DNA from: Spelaeicoccus albus
GTDB lineage: Bacteria; Actinomycetota; Actinomycetes; Actinomycetales; Brevibacteriaceae
Direction of reading: 5' to 3'
Assembly: GCF_013409065.1 (NCBI RefSeq)
Contig: NZ_JACBZP010000001.1
Location: 3,544,518 to 3,608,517, forward strand
Length of the DNA: 64,000 bases
Both the position numbers and the translations under genes were made by a program. The notes beneath the pieces are model-generated. The model searched no databases and was not told where the DNA came from. It saw only the letters and a program-made list of their open reading frames with translations. Every line of letters begins with the position of its first letter. The stretch's first letter is position 1. This document shows, piece after piece, positions 26,114 through 35,099 of this stretch.

Positions 26114-26623
26114 ATGAAATTTGGACGCTTGGCCGTGCCCGCGGTCGTTTCAATCGGGTTGGTACTCGGCGGCTGCGGCGGCTCGGCAACCCCTTCGGAT
26201 TCGCCGTCGTCGCAGTCCCCGACGCCGACGACGTCCAAAGTCGCCACCGCCAAGGCAACGCAAACTAATCCCGAGGGCAGCAAGCGCGGCGGGGTCGTCG
26301 AGGGCTTCCCGCTGAAGCTGATCCCCAAGCTGCCCGATGGCAAGATCTCGGGCACCGTGGACGTCGTGCACGGCAAGATGCGCCAGGTCAGTATGACGGG
26401 CATCACCGATTATTCGGCGGATAAGGTGCTCAAGTTCTATGCGGCGCCGTTGAAAAAGGCGGGCTTCAAGCAGCTGAAGACCAAGAAGGTCGACAAATCG
26501 AAATCGACGATTTTCAGCAGGTCGGGCGGCGATGAGTTGATCACCGTCACAGTCGCGCCGGGAAAGAACGGGAAGCAGAACTTCACAGTCGGCGGCCAGA
26601 TCAAGGACAAGTCCAAGAAATGA
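26114..26623 (+). CDS. Predicted lipoprotein of unknown function
   Basis: 169 aa. Signal peptide with lipobox LVLGGC and lipidated Cys21, then a Ser/Thr/Pro linker (about 23-50). A compact domain follows (about 55-168) with a DYSADKVLKFYAAPLKKAGFK segment resembling the small beta-alpha fold of other actinobacterial surface lipoproteins. I do not recognise the family. It overlaps the polyprenyl synthase gene by 4 bp (ATGA), so it is probably cotranscribed with it. Confidence 0.85.
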   Translation: MKFGRLAVPAVVSIGLVLGGCGGSATPSDSPSSQSPTPTTSKVATAKATQTNPEGSKRGGVVEGFPLKLIPKLPDGKISGTVDVVHGKMRQVSMTGITDYSADKVLKFYAAPLKKAGFKQLKTKKVDKSKSTIFSRSGGDELITVTVAPGKNGKQNFTVGGQIKDKSKK

Positions 26624-27714
26624 CTGCGTCGCTGACCGAGATTCGCGAACTGGTCGATGCGCAGCTGCACGAATTCCTCGAGGCGAGGTCTCGAGAGGCA
26701 ACCGCTGTCTCGGCCGATGCGGCAACGTTGACCGACGTCCTCGACCCGTTGCTCTTTCGCGGCAAACGTATTCGCGCGGCGTTGTGCGTGTGGGGATACC
26801 AGTTGGCCGCGGCCGCGGCAGGCACGCACCGTGAATCCCCGCTACCGGCGGAGTTGGTCCGTGCCGCCACCTCGTTGGAGCTGTTGCACCTCTCCGCGTT
26901 GATCCACGACGACATGATGGACGGATCGGACACGCGGCGCGGTCAACCGACCATCCACCGCCGGTTCGAAGCGTTCCATGACGAACACGAGTTCAGCGGC
27001 AATGCGGAAGGGTTCGGCTCGGCCGGTGCACTCATTGCCGGCGACCTGTGCCTGGGCTGGAGCATGTCGATGTTCTCGTCGTGCGGGATGGAGCGCGCTG
27101 CGTCGCCCGCCGTGCTGAACATTGTCGATCGGATGCGCTCGGACGTGATGATCGGGCAATATCTCGACATGCTCGGCGAAACGCGTCCGCTGCCGGACGA
27201 CAAGTCCATTGGCGCGGCCCGTACCGTCGTGAAGTACAAGTCGGCGAAATACTCCGTCGAGCATCCGCTCTTGCTGGGTGCCGCCTTGGCCGGCGCCGAC
27301 GAGCAGCTGTTGCACACGATCTCGTCGTTCGGAATGCCGCTCGGCGAAGCGTTCCAGTTGCGCGACGACGTCCTCGGCGTGTTCGGCGACCCGCACCAGA
27401 CCGGCAAACCGGCTGGTGACGATCTTCGCTCCGGCAAGCGGACGGTCATGATCGCTTATACGCGCGCCGGAGCCTCTGCGGCCGAAAAGCGCACGGTTGA
27501 CGCGATGTTGGGCGATCCGGACCTGAACGAGGACGACGTGTCGTACCTCCGCGGCGTGATCGAGCGCAGCGGCGGACTGGCCCGCACGGAGCAGCTGATG
27601 ACGAACTTGGCGCAAACGGCACGCAGTGCGCTGTCCGAACTGCCGCCCGAGACCGCCGAGGTGACGGCGACGCTGGAGGCCTTCAGCCACGAGTTGACCG
27701 GCCGGAAGTCTTAG
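26620..27714 (+). CDS. Polyprenyl (geranylgeranyl-type) diphosphate synthase
   Basis: Trans-prenyltransferase that condenses isopentenyl diphosphate with allylic diphosphates. 364 aa. First Asp-rich motif HDDMMDGSDTRRG (DDxxD at 97-101) and second motif LRDDVLGVFGD (249-257) are intact. The bulky residues before the first motif suggest a medium chain length (C15-C20), but product length cannot be read reliably. Position upstream of the Rv2175c/PknL block matches mycobacterial idsA2 (Rv2173). It overlaps the lipoprotein gene. Confidence 0.9.
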   Translation: MTASLTEIRELVDAQLHEFLEARSREATAVSADAATLTDVLDPLLFRGKRIRAALCVWGYQLAAAAAGTHRESPLPAELVRAATSLELLHLSALIHDDMMDGSDTRRGQPTIHRRFEAFHDEHEFSGNAEGFGSAGALIAGDLCLGWSMSMFSSCGMERAASPAVLNIVDRMRSDVMIGQYLDMLGETRPLPDDKSIGAARTVVKYKSAKYSVEHPLLLGAALAGADEQLLHTISSFGMPLGEAFQLRDDVLGVFGDPHQTGKPAGDDLRSGKRTVMIAYTRAGASAAEKRTVDAMLGDPDLNEDDVSYLRGVIERSGGLARTEQLMTNLAQTARSALSELPPETAEVTATLEAFSHELTGRKS

Positions 27715-27808
27715 GAGCGTTTTCGCTCAGCCCGCCGCAACCGCCACAGCCGCAGTCCACTACAGCCGCAGCCCCCGCAGCAGTCCGCCACAGCCCACTA
27801 CAGCCGCC

Positions 27809-27863
27809 GAGTGGTGGCGAATGGCTGCGAAATCGCTGATTTCGCAGCCATTCGCCACCACTC
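27809..27863. terminator. 26-bp perfect stem-loop between convergent genes
   Basis: The arm 27,809-27,834 (starting GAGTGGTGGCGAATGG) is mirrored exactly by 27,838-27,863 around a 3-nt loop GCT. It lies between the convergent polyprenyl synthase and Rv2175c-type genes, the place for a bidirectional terminator. No T-run is present. A further 19-bp copy of one arm lies at 27,877-27,895. Confidence 0.75.
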
Positions 27864-27895
27864 GGGGAGGCGGCCCAGCCATTCGCCACCACTCG
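27846..27895. repeat. 19-bp direct repeat of the terminator arm
   Basis: AGCCATTCGCCACCACTCG occurs at 27,846-27,864 and again at 27,877-27,895, spaced 31 bp. The second copy could pair with the left arm as well, so two alternative hairpins are possible. Just upstream, CCACTACAGCCGC also occurs twice (around 27,755 and 27,795). Confidence 0.6.
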
Positions 27896-27912
27896 AGGGG
27901 GCGGGGGCGGAG

Positions 27913-28275
27913 CTAAAGGGCGAGCGCTTGGGCGCGCCGGCGGATCTCCGTTTTGACCCCGCGGCGCAATGCGTCGATCGGCGTTCCGGGCAGCGAGTCG
28001 TCGTCGGTGAACAGCCACTCGATGCTTTCGGCATCGGTGAGTCCCGAGTCCGAGAGCACAGTCAACGTGCCCTTCAGATTCTTGACGACGGCGCCGCCGG
28101 CAATGAATGCGGCGGGCACGCTGAAGATGTTGCGTTCGGTGCGCTTCACGCCGACGATTTCGCGGACTTCGACCATCCGGCGCACCTGCGCGGCGTCGGT
28201 GCCGAGTTCGTCGGCCAGATCGGGAACCGTCAGCCATTCGGGAACCAGGGCGTCCAGGGACTTGATATCAACCAC
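27913..28275 (-). CDS. Rv2175c-type winged-helix DNA-binding protein
   Basis: 120 aa. The N-terminal half (about 13-55; WLTVPDLADELGTDAAQVRRMV) is a helix-turn-helix of the excisionase/MerR-like type and the C-terminal half matches the conserved Rv2175c core (FIAGGAVVKNLKGTLTVLSD, SIEWLFTDDDSL). In M. tuberculosis Rv2175c is a DNA-binding substrate of the neighbouring kinase PknL. The kinase gene lies close by here too, on the opposite strand. The start is a GTG. Confidence 0.85.
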   Translation of the reverse strand: MVDIKSLDALVPEWLTVPDLADELGTDAAQVRRMVEVREIVGVKRTERNIFSVPAAFIAGGAVVKNLKGTLTVLSDSGLTDAESIEWLFTDDDSLPGTPIDALRRGVKTEIRRRAQALAL

Positions 28276-28424
28276 CCCTTCAGGTTGCCTTACCGGCCGC
28301 GACTCGCGCTACCCGGCCCGGAGACTCGCCGGGCCGGCACTGCCCGGAAATGACAGGGAATTCACAGCGACTCGGGTACCTTGAAAACACCTATTGCCAT
28401 ACTTCCCCTGGAGTTAGGTCAGTA

Positions 28425-29810
28425 ATGAATACACAGCGTGACGCGCGAATGATCCGGAATTCGGCTCTTCGTCGGAGGTCCGGCGGCGCACTCGCCACCA
28501 CGCCGTTAATGGTTGCCGCGATGCTCAGCGCCGGCGCCGGACACGCACCGCCGCATACCGACAAGGCTCCCGACACGCCCGAACCTGCGGCGTGGACGGC
28601 GATCCCCCGGGCCGTGCCTGCGGACGACGACGAGACCGTCCAAACCGCGTCCTGGTCCCCGGTGGGCGCCGCGGACGACGAAACTCCCGCGGCGCAGCCC
28701 GCAACGGAGTCCAGCCCTTTCGCATTGGACGACTCGGCAGCTGTGGCCGGCGGCGGCAGCGACTACACCGTCAAATCGGGCGACACGGTCTGGTCGGTGG
28801 CCAGAAAGCTGCACCTGCCGGTCCGGCAGATTCTCCGGGCCAACGGGCTGTCGACGCACACGCTGATCTTTCCCGGCCAGAAACTCAAGCTCTCGGGCAG
28901 CGGCCCCCGGGCCGAAACGGCCGGCGCGTCGTCGACCACCTACACCGTGGAGGCCGGGGATTCGCTGTACGCCATTGCCCTTGAGCACCACACGACCGTG
29001 GCGGCGCTGCAAAAGGCCAACGACATGGGCGACTCGACGATGATCAGGATCGGCGAAACGCTCAAGCTCTCCGGCGCCGGCTCGAGTTCCGGATCGAAAT
29101 CGAGCGATTCCGGGTCGGATCACTCCACCAGCCATCATTCCACCAGCCCTCACTCCACCAACAAGGCGCCGACCACTTATGAGGTGAAGTCCGGCGACAC
29201 GTTGTTCGGCATCGCGTTGAAATTCCACACCACTGTTGACGCCTTGCAAAAGGCCAACGGAATGGGTGATTCAACGGTGGTCCGCACGGGGCAGACGCTG
29301 CGCACCTCGAGCAAGAAGCTGCCGCACGTGGCCAAGTCGTTCTCGGGACGCGACTATCCGGATGAGACGCATCACGCCGCACAGATCAACAAGGACGCAC
29401 TGCTGCGCGCAAACCTGCCGAGTTCCGAGGCGATGCAGCGGATGGTCGCCGAGGTAGCGCGCGCGTACGGCGTCGATCCGGCGCTGGCGCAGGCCGTGGC
29501 ATACCAGGAATCCGGCTTTCACATGGCAGTGGTCTCCCCTGCCAACGCAATCGGCACCATGCAGGTCGTGCCGTCATCCGGTCGGTGGGCATCGGGCCTT
29601 GCCGGTCGAAAGTTGAACCTGCTCTCCCCCAAGGACAATGTCACGGCGGGCGTCGTCATCTTGAAATACCTGACGACGCACGCCAAAAAAGAGTCGAAGG
29701 CGATCGCCGGCTATTACCAGGGTTATAGTTCGGTCACGCACAACGGCATGTACGACGACACGCGCCGGTACGTCAATAACGTGCAGACGTTGAAGAAGCG
29801 GTTTACGTGA
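28425..29810 (+). CDS. Secreted LysM-repeat lytic transglycosylase
   Basis: 461 aa from the ATG at 28,425. Basic start and hydrophobic segment (TTPLMVAAMLSAGAG) give a probable signal peptide. A disordered linker is followed by three LysM modules (about 114-157, 172-216, 252-295; SGDTVWSVA, AGDSLYAIA, SGDTLFGIA) that bind glycan. A C-terminal SLT-type lysozyme-like domain carries a likely catalytic Glu362 in AYQESGFHM and the GTMQVVPSSG block. It is predicted to cut peptidoglycan outside the cell. A GTGA junction makes coupling to the PknL-type kinase possible. Confidence 0.88.
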   Translation: MNTQRDARMIRNSALRRRSGGALATTPLMVAAMLSAGAGHAPPHTDKAPDTPEPAAWTAIPRAVPADDDETVQTASWSPVGAADDETPAAQPATESSPFALDDSAAVAGGGSDYTVKSGDTVWSVARKLHLPVRQILRANGLSTHTLIFPGQKLKLSGSGPRAETAGASSTTYTVEAGDSLYAIALEHHTTVAALQKANDMGDSTMIRIGETLKLSGAGSSSGSKSSDSGSDHSTSHHSTSPHSTNKAPTTYEVKSGDTLFGIALKFHTTVDALQKANGMGDSTVVRTGQTLRTSSKKLPHVAKSFSGRDYPDETHHAAQINKDALLRANLPSSEAMQRMVAEVARAYGVDPALAQAVAYQESGFHMAVVSPANAIGTMQVVPSSGRWASGLAGRKLNLLSPKDNVTAGVVILKYLTTHAKKESKAIAGYYQGYSSVTHNGMYDDTRRYVNNVQTLKKRFT

Positions 29811-29874
29811 CGTCGGCCCCGCGTGTGCAGCCCGATGCTCCGGCAGCGGGCGATTCGGGCATGCCCGGGGCCGG

Positions 29875-29880
29875 TAGAAT
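29875..29880 (+). promoter_or_regulatory. Candidate leaderless promoter -10 box for the PASTA kinase
   Basis: TAGAAT ends 7 bp before ATG 29,888, placing the likely transcription start on or next to the start codon. A weak -35 (TTCGGG, 15-bp spacer) lies upstream. This supports ATG 29,888 over the GTG at 29,807. Confidence 0.4.
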
Positions 29881-29887
29881 CGAGGGA

Positions 29888-31786
29888 ATGACCGCATCCG
29901 TCGACCCGCTCATCGGGCGTCTGATCGATCAGCGCTATCTGGTGCGAGGACTTGTCGCCCGCGGCGGAATGGCAGTCGTGTATCGCGCCGAGGACGTGCG
30001 GCTCGACCGGGACATCGCGCTGAAGGTCATGCACTCGCATTTATCGGCGGACGGCGCGTTCGTGCACCGATTCCGCCGCGAGGCCAAGCAGGCCGCGCGC
30101 TTGTCGCATCCGCACTTGACGGCCGTGCTCGACCAGGGGCAGGACGGCGACATCGTGTACCTGGCGATGGAGTACCTGCCGAACATTACGCTGCGCGACA
30201 GGCTCAAATCCGGCGGCCCGCTGACTCCGCGCGAGGCGCTGAGGATTCTGGACGGCGTCCTGCAAGGGCTGTCCGTGGCGCACGAAGCCGGGATGATGCA
30301 CCGCGACATCAAGCCGGAAAACATTCTCCTCGGGCACACCGGTCAGGTGAAACTTGGCGATTTCGGCCTCGCGCGCGCCGTCAGCGCGTCGACGACCACG
30401 AGTACGTTGATCGGCACCGTCGGATATATATCGCCCGAGCTGGTCTCGGGCGGTGTCGCCGACGTCCGCAGCGACATCTACAGCGTCGGCATCATGCTGT
30501 ACGAAATGCTCACCGGCGTGCAGCCCTATCGCGACGAACTGCCGATCCGCGTGGCATACCGGCACGTGCACGATACGGTTCCGGCGCCGTCCGACCTGGT
30601 GCCCGGCATTGCGAAGGGCCTCGACGAACTCGTCCTGTGGGCAACCGCACGGGAACCGGACCACCGGCCCATCGATGCAGCCGCGTTGCTCGGTGAAGTG
30701 CGTCACGTGGCCGAAACGCTCGGCGACGAGGAACTCGATTTCTACGCGGACCGTACCGGCCTCGAGGTCGAGCCGCAACGCACGCACGCTCTGGCCTCCT
30801 CCCCCGACGCCGATGGCGGGGACGCCCCAAGCGCCGAGACGCAGTCCCGGAAGACGGTGTCGAACCGGACGGTGCGCGAGCCGCGAGGCCGGAAGAGGCG
30901 GCGCGGATTCGGGGCGCTGTTAGCCGGCCTGATCGCGGTCGTGCTGGTGCTGTGCGCCGGCGGCTGGTATTTCCTGGCAGGCCCGGGGTCGACGATACCG
31001 ACGCCCGGCGGATTGGTCGGCCACACGCGGGCGGATGCCGACAAGACTCTGCACGGCGCCGGGCTGCATGCCGATTACACGAAGAAGTTCAGCGCGACTT
31101 ACGACAAGGGCACGATCGTCAGCACCGACCCGGCAGCCGGCGACCGGGTCTCGAAAGACGGCACCGTCACCATGGTCGTTTCCAAGGGCCCGCACATGAC
31201 GGACGTGCCAAATGTCGTCGGCAAGAAACTTGATGCGGCAAAGGACGCCGTCCAGTCGTCCAATCTGTCTGTCGGCTCCATCACGAAGAAGTACAACGAC
31301 TCCGTGTCCCGGGGTGAAGTCGTCAGCCAGGGCGTGAAATCGGGCAGCAGCCACCCCTGGCACACCACAGTCGATCTGACTGTGTCGCGCGGGCCGGTTC
31401 CCGTGCAGATTCCGGATCTCGACGGCCAAAGCGCCGACGACGCCGAAAAAGCGCTGCACGATCAAGACCTCAAGGTGTCGACGACGCGTTCGTACAGCGA
31501 CTCGGTCGCCGAAGGCTCGGTGATTTCGGTGAGCCCGGAGAGCGGCACGACAGTGCACCACGGCGATACCGTCACGCTCAACGTGTCGCTGGGGCCCAAG
31601 CAGGTGAAGGTGCCGAACGTCGTCGGCATGCAGGCCGCCAAGGCAAAGAAGGTGCTGGAGGCCAAGGGCTTCACGGTGAAGACGGAAAAGGTGCTGGGCG
31701 GGTACTTCAATACGGTGCGCGGTCAAGACCCGGCGGGCGGCACGAAGGCCGACAACGGCTCGACAATCACGCTGACTATCGTTTGA
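29888..31786 (+). CDS. pknL: PASTA-domain Ser/Thr protein kinase, PknL type
   Basis: Transmembrane eukaryotic-type kinase. 632 aa from ATG 29,888; a GTG at 29,807 overlapping the previous stop would add 27 poorly conserved residues. Glycine loop ARGGMAVVYRA, Lys46, catalytic HRDIKPEN (Asp140), DFG (158-160) and YISPE are intact. A juxtamembrane linker, helix 342-364 and four extracellular PASTA repeats follow, suited to sensing peptidoglycan or lipid II. Synteny with Rv2175c upstream and aroG downstream points to PknL rather than PknB. Confidence 0.9.
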   Translation: MTASVDPLIGRLIDQRYLVRGLVARGGMAVVYRAEDVRLDRDIALKVMHSHLSADGAFVHRFRREAKQAARLSHPHLTAVLDQGQDGDIVYLAMEYLPNITLRDRLKSGGPLTPREALRILDGVLQGLSVAHEAGMMHRDIKPENILLGHTGQVKLGDFGLARAVSASTTTSTLIGTVGYISPELVSGGVADVRSDIYSVGIMLYEMLTGVQPYRDELPIRVAYRHVHDTVPAPSDLVPGIAKGLDELVLWATAREPDHRPIDAAALLGEVRHVAETLGDEELDFYADRTGLEVEPQRTHALASSPDADGGDAPSAETQSRKTVSNRTVREPRGRKRRRGFGALLAGLIAVVLVLCAGGWYFLAGPGSTIPTPGGLVGHTRADADKTLHGAGLHADYTKKFSATYDKGTIVSTDPAAGDRVSKDGTVTMVVSKGPHMTDVPNVVGKKLDAAKDAVQSSNLSVGSITKKYNDSVSRGEVVSQGVKSGSSHPWHTTVDLTVSRGPVPVQIPDLDGQSADDAEKALHDQDLKVSTTRSYSDSVAEGSVISVSPESGTTVHHGDTVTLNVSLGPKQVKVPNVVGMQAAKAKKVLEAKGFTVKTEKVLGGYFNTVRGQDPAGGTKADNGSTITLTIV

Positions 31787-31868
31787 TCCGACCCGCGAGG
31801 TCACGACGCCTACTCGCAGAGCATCGGAGGCCGTCCTCAAGTGATGGGCGTGGCCTAGTGGTACAGGG

Positions 31869-33767
31869 TTATCCGGTGGCGAGGTGTCGGATGGTTGCGG
31901 CGGTGTGTTTGGCGTGGTTCAGGGCGTCGAAGTAGGTGTTGCGGATCCATCCGTCGGGGGACACGGCGGTGCCGTAGATCGCCGGCGTGCGGCCGCCGGG
32001 CGCGGGCCGGGCATAGGGGATGCCATCGATCATGGTCATGGTCCATTGTCCGGTATGGATCAGTGAATGGTGCGCCGGACAGAGAAGGGCCATGTTGTCG
32101 ATGCTGGTCGGCCCACCGCGGGAGAACCAGATGACGTGGTGGGCGTCGCACCAGGATGCGGGTCTGTTGCATCCGGGGAAGGTGCATCCTTTATCGCGTG
32201 CTTCAAGTGCGCGTCGCTGGGCCGGGGTGGCAAGGCGCACACCGGTGCCGAGGTCCAGGATCGCGCCGTTGGCGTCCAGGATGATGCGTTCGAATACCGC
32301 GTCGCAGGCGGTACGGGCCACCATCCCGGCGTCAACGAGCCCGAGGCCGGGGCTGAAGGAGCGGGACGGATCGTCCGGCCCGTACCGGCATTCCGGTCCG
32401 TCCGGCGGTTCTTGTCCTGGGCTTGTTCCCGGGCTTGTTCTCGGGTTTGTTCCCGGGCGAGGGGTCCGGGTGTCGCGGTCGCGGCGGCGGGCCCGGACCT
32501 GGTCTTCGGTGGTGACGATCACGATGCGTGGCGCGCGCCTGCCGGGACGCAGGCGTCCGGCACGCGACGTGCCGGTGGCCTTCCCTGCCCGCTCGGGCAG
32601 ATCGAACAGTCCAAGGTTTGGCGCGTCGTCCGGATTATTGCCATCGGTGCTTTTGGGACCGGTGTTGGCCGCTGCGGTGTCCTCGGTGGTGGGTGCTGTG
32701 TGGATTTGCAGGCGTGCTGCGGCCAGGCGGATGATCTCGGTCAATGCGTCCGCGCGGCGTTGACCGGGTTTGCGCGGATCGCGGACCGTGACTTCGCCGG
32801 AGTCGTCACTGGTCTGCGGGAGCGGGCCCGATAATGCGTCAATGATCGCGGCAAACAAGCCTCCGGCATTCGCATCGAGCTGGTAGCGGCCGTGGACCAT
32901 GCCGGCCAAATCCGTGCTGATCGCAAGATCGCGCCGGTTGAACGCGTCCGGATCGAAAAGGTCATCGGTGGGCGGGGCGATTTGGCGGAGGAGCTCGTCA
33001 CTGAGCTCGGCCATCTTCCGCGGACTCATGGTCGGCGCGTGCGTAGCGAAAAAACCAACCAACACCTTGGAAACTTCGTCGTCCGCCCTTTCGGCAGTAT
33101 CGCCTGCGGCATCATTCCCGCCCGCGTCGGGGTCGTTTTCACGCGCACGCAGGAAGTGTTCGGGAATCCGGTCAAGAGCACGCACGGCGGTATCCACATG
33201 GGCCAGGCGAATCGTGCCGTCTTCAAGCATGCCGGCCATCCCGGCCAACGGGCCCGGCCGGCACGTCGGCACCAGCGCGGACGTTTCGACAGTGGACGTA
33301 TACAAAGCGTGCGCGGCATCCAGATCGGCTTTCGCCCGACCCGGCGACGCCCCACACCCGGCAGTAAGAAGATTCGCCGTCGACACCGCCCCCACCCGGC
33401 TACCCGGCGCCGCCCCGCGCGCATCGACTTCGGCAACCAGCCGCAAATACGCGGCATCCGAAGCCCGACGCAACCGATCAGCCTCAACCAGGTGATCCGT
33501 CAATTGCCGATCCGACAATGTCGCACACGGGGCGTCGACCAGGCCCCGCACCGACGCACCCCACCCGGCCAACAACCCCGACACCGAATCGCCTAAGCGA
33601 GTAGCCCCGCCCGGCCCGCCATCGCACATGCAAGCACTATCAGTCACGGCCATGCCCGAATCGGTACCGGAGCCGGTGCCGGTGTCGGGCGGAGGATCGA
33701 CATGACCAGTCCTGGCAATCAGCGCATTCAAGATCGACTGCGCATTCTCCGGCGTGATGTCGACCAT
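31869..33767 (-). CDS. DUF222 / HNH endonuclease (13E12-type) protein
   Basis: 632 aa. A DUF222 domain (about 60-330) is followed by a low-complexity linker and a C-terminal HNH nuclease motif (about 515-560) with CTFPGC, WCDAHHVIWFSRGG and NMALLCPAHHSLIH. These proteins occur in several copies in actinobacterial genomes and are often accessory; the biological role is not settled. The gene sits between pknL and the threonine aldolase-aroG pair, which are closer together in mycobacteria. The upstream region is unusually AT-rich. Confidence 0.9.
   Translation of the reverse strand: MVDITPENAQSILNALIARTGHVDPPPDTGTGSGTDSGMAVTDSACMCDGGPGGATRLGDSVSGLLAGWGASVRGLVDAPCATLSDRQLTDHLVEADRLRRASDAAYLRLVAEVDARGAAPGSRVGAVSTANLLTAGCGASPGRAKADLDAAHALYTSTVETSALVPTCRPGPLAGMAGMLEDGTIRLAHVDTAVRALDRIPEHFLRARENDPDAGGNDAAGDTAERADDEVSKVLVGFFATHAPTMSPRKMAELSDELLRQIAPPTDDLFDPDAFNRRDLAISTDLAGMVHGRYQLDANAGGLFAAIIDALSGPLPQTSDDSGEVTVRDPRKPGQRRADALTEIIRLAAARLQIHTAPTTEDTAAANTGPKSTDGNNPDDAPNLGLFDLPERAGKATGTSRAGRLRPGRRAPRIVIVTTEDQVRARRRDRDTRTPRPGTNPRTSPGTSPGQEPPDGPECRYGPDDPSRSFSPGLGLVDAGMVARTACDAVFERIILDANGAILDLGTGVRLATPAQRRALEARDKGCTFPGCNRPASWCDAHHVIWFSRGGPTSIDNMALLCPAHHSLIHTGQWTMTMIDGIPYARPAPGGRTPAIYGTAVSPDGWIRNTYFDALNHAKHTAATIRHLATG
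32411..32457. repeat. 12-bp tandem repeat inside the HNH gene
   Basis: Four consecutive units of about 12 bp (consensus CTTGTTCCCGGG), the first one base short. They encode part of the Pro/Ser/Gly-rich linker (NPRTSPGTSPGQEP) before the HNH domain and could vary in copy number between strains. Confidence 0.6.
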
Positions 33768-34037
33768 CGCCCTTGCACCCCGCTCCCTCGCGGTATCCCT
33801 GGATCGCTGGCTGCGTTCCGGTTGTATCTATTACCATTATAGACTCTAGACACAGTCGTATTCTATTATTATTCGTGGTTTTTTCGGAAATAAATCGGAC
33901 ATTAGCACCATGAATCACGTAGACATCATGGATAACATCTTCAGATGATGAATGACCGCTTATCAGTCCACCCGACGCATGACCGGGCTACTGTCGACCG
34001 AAAGGTCCGCTGCTCCGCACAGGCGGCAAAAACCCGC
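33768..34037. other. AT-rich gap upstream of the HNH gene
   Basis: 270 bp with no convincing gene. The part at 33,825-33,950 is markedly AT-rich (runs such as ATTCTATTATTATTCG) compared with the GC-rich surroundings. It contains a perfect minus-strand TATAAT. The base composition break is compatible with acquired DNA. Confidence 0.6.
33836..33841 (-). promoter_or_regulatory. Candidate -10 box of the HNH gene
   Basis: Perfect TATAAT on the minus strand, 68 bp before the ATG at 33,767. The -35 position (17-bp spacer) is AGAATA and does not match well. Confidence 0.4.
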
Positions 34038-35099
34038 TCAACCGGCCGTGGTCGCAAGCTCCGCGAGAATCGCGGCGGACGCCTTCGCCTGCTCGGCGCT
34101 GACGTCCAGGTGTGTCACGAGGCGAACGGTCGTTGGTGACAGCACCGACATGAGTACTCCGCGATCGGCGGCGTCGGCGGCGAACTGCGCGGCCGTGATT
34201 CCGTCCGGGCCCCCGGTGCCGACCTTCAGCATCACGATGTTCGTCGCGACGGAGTCCGGATCGACGACCCCGGGCGCGACGCCGGCAACGGTGCGGGCGA
34301 TCAGTGCCGCATTCTCGTGATCGTCGGCAATTCTGTCGATGTTGTTGTCGAGGGCGTAGAGTCCGGCAGCGGCCAAAATGCCGCATTGCCGCATTCCGCC
34401 TCCATAGCGCTTGCGCATGATCCGGGCCCGGGCGATGCGCTCCGCCGACCCGACCAGCACCGAGCCGACCGGCGCGCCGAGCCCCTTGGACAAACAGATC
34501 GACACGGAATCGGCGAGTTCGCCGTACTCACGCAGCGAGACGCCGCTGGCCACCGAAGCGTTCGCGAGCCGGGCGCCGTCCAAATGCACCGCCACGGCGG
34601 CGTCCGACGTCCCGGCCCGAAGAGAACGAAGTTCTTCGATATCCGCGACCAGTCCGCCCGCGAAATTGTGCGTGTTCTCGATGGCGACGGCAGCCGTCGA
34701 CACGCTGTAGCTGCCGCCGTCCGGCACCATCATGCCGAGCGGCTCCGCGGCGCGGAAAACCCCGCCCGGCGACGTCCACGTCCGCGTGGTCACGCCACCG
34801 AGCACCGCGTGCCCGCCCATTTCGGCACGGACGACGTGTGCCAGCGAATCGGCTATCAGTTCGGTGCCGGGTTCGACAAGGGTCCGGACGCCGAGCATGT
34901 TCGCCAGCGTGCCGGAGGGGGTGAACAGTCCGGCTTCGTGGCCGAGCAGCTCGGCAACGCGTTCTTCGAGCTCGTTCGTCGTCGGGTCTTCGCCGTACAC
35001 GTCGTCGCCGACGGGGGCGTGCGCCATGGCCTCGCGCATCGACTCGCCGGGGCGCGTGACGGTGTCCGAACGCAGGTCGATCGGCGCGGCGTCCGTCAT
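34038..35099 (-). CDS. Low-specificity L-threonine aldolase
   Basis: PLP-dependent enzyme cleaving threonine/allo-threonine to glycine and acetaldehyde. 353 aa, normal length. [10 protein letters not shown] start, [19 protein letters not shown] (PLP-binding Asp174) and [12 protein letters not shown] with the Schiff-base Lys205 are all intact. It overlaps the aroG stop by 4 bp (ATGA), so the two are coupled although they serve different pathways; glycine supply is a possible link to the GcvH gene upstream. Confidence 0.93.
   Translation of the reverse strand: MTDAAPIDLRSDTVTRPGESMREAMAHAPVGDDVYGEDPTTNELEERVAELLGHEAGLFTPSGTLANMLGVRTLVEPGTELIADSLAHVVRAEMGGHAVLGGVTTRTWTSPGGVFRAAEPLGMMVPDGGSYSVSTAAVAIENTHNFAGGLVADIEELRSLRAGTSDAAVAVHLDGARLANASVASGVSLREYGELADSVSICLSKGLGAPVGSVLVGSAERIARARIMRKRYGGGMRQCGILAAAGLYALDNNIDRIADDHENAALIARTVAGVAPGVVDPDSVATNIVMLKVGTGGPDGITAAQFAADAADRGVLMSVLSPTTVRLVTHLDVSAEQAKASAAILAELATTAG

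Noticed and set aside
31844-31867. TGGGCGTGGCCTAGTGGTACAGG, resembling the 5' part of a tRNA near the HNH gene
   Set aside because: Only the D-arm-like part is present; there is no anticodon stem, T-arm or matching acceptor, and the sequence continues into the HNH gene end. A tRNA remnant or attachment site cannot be supported.
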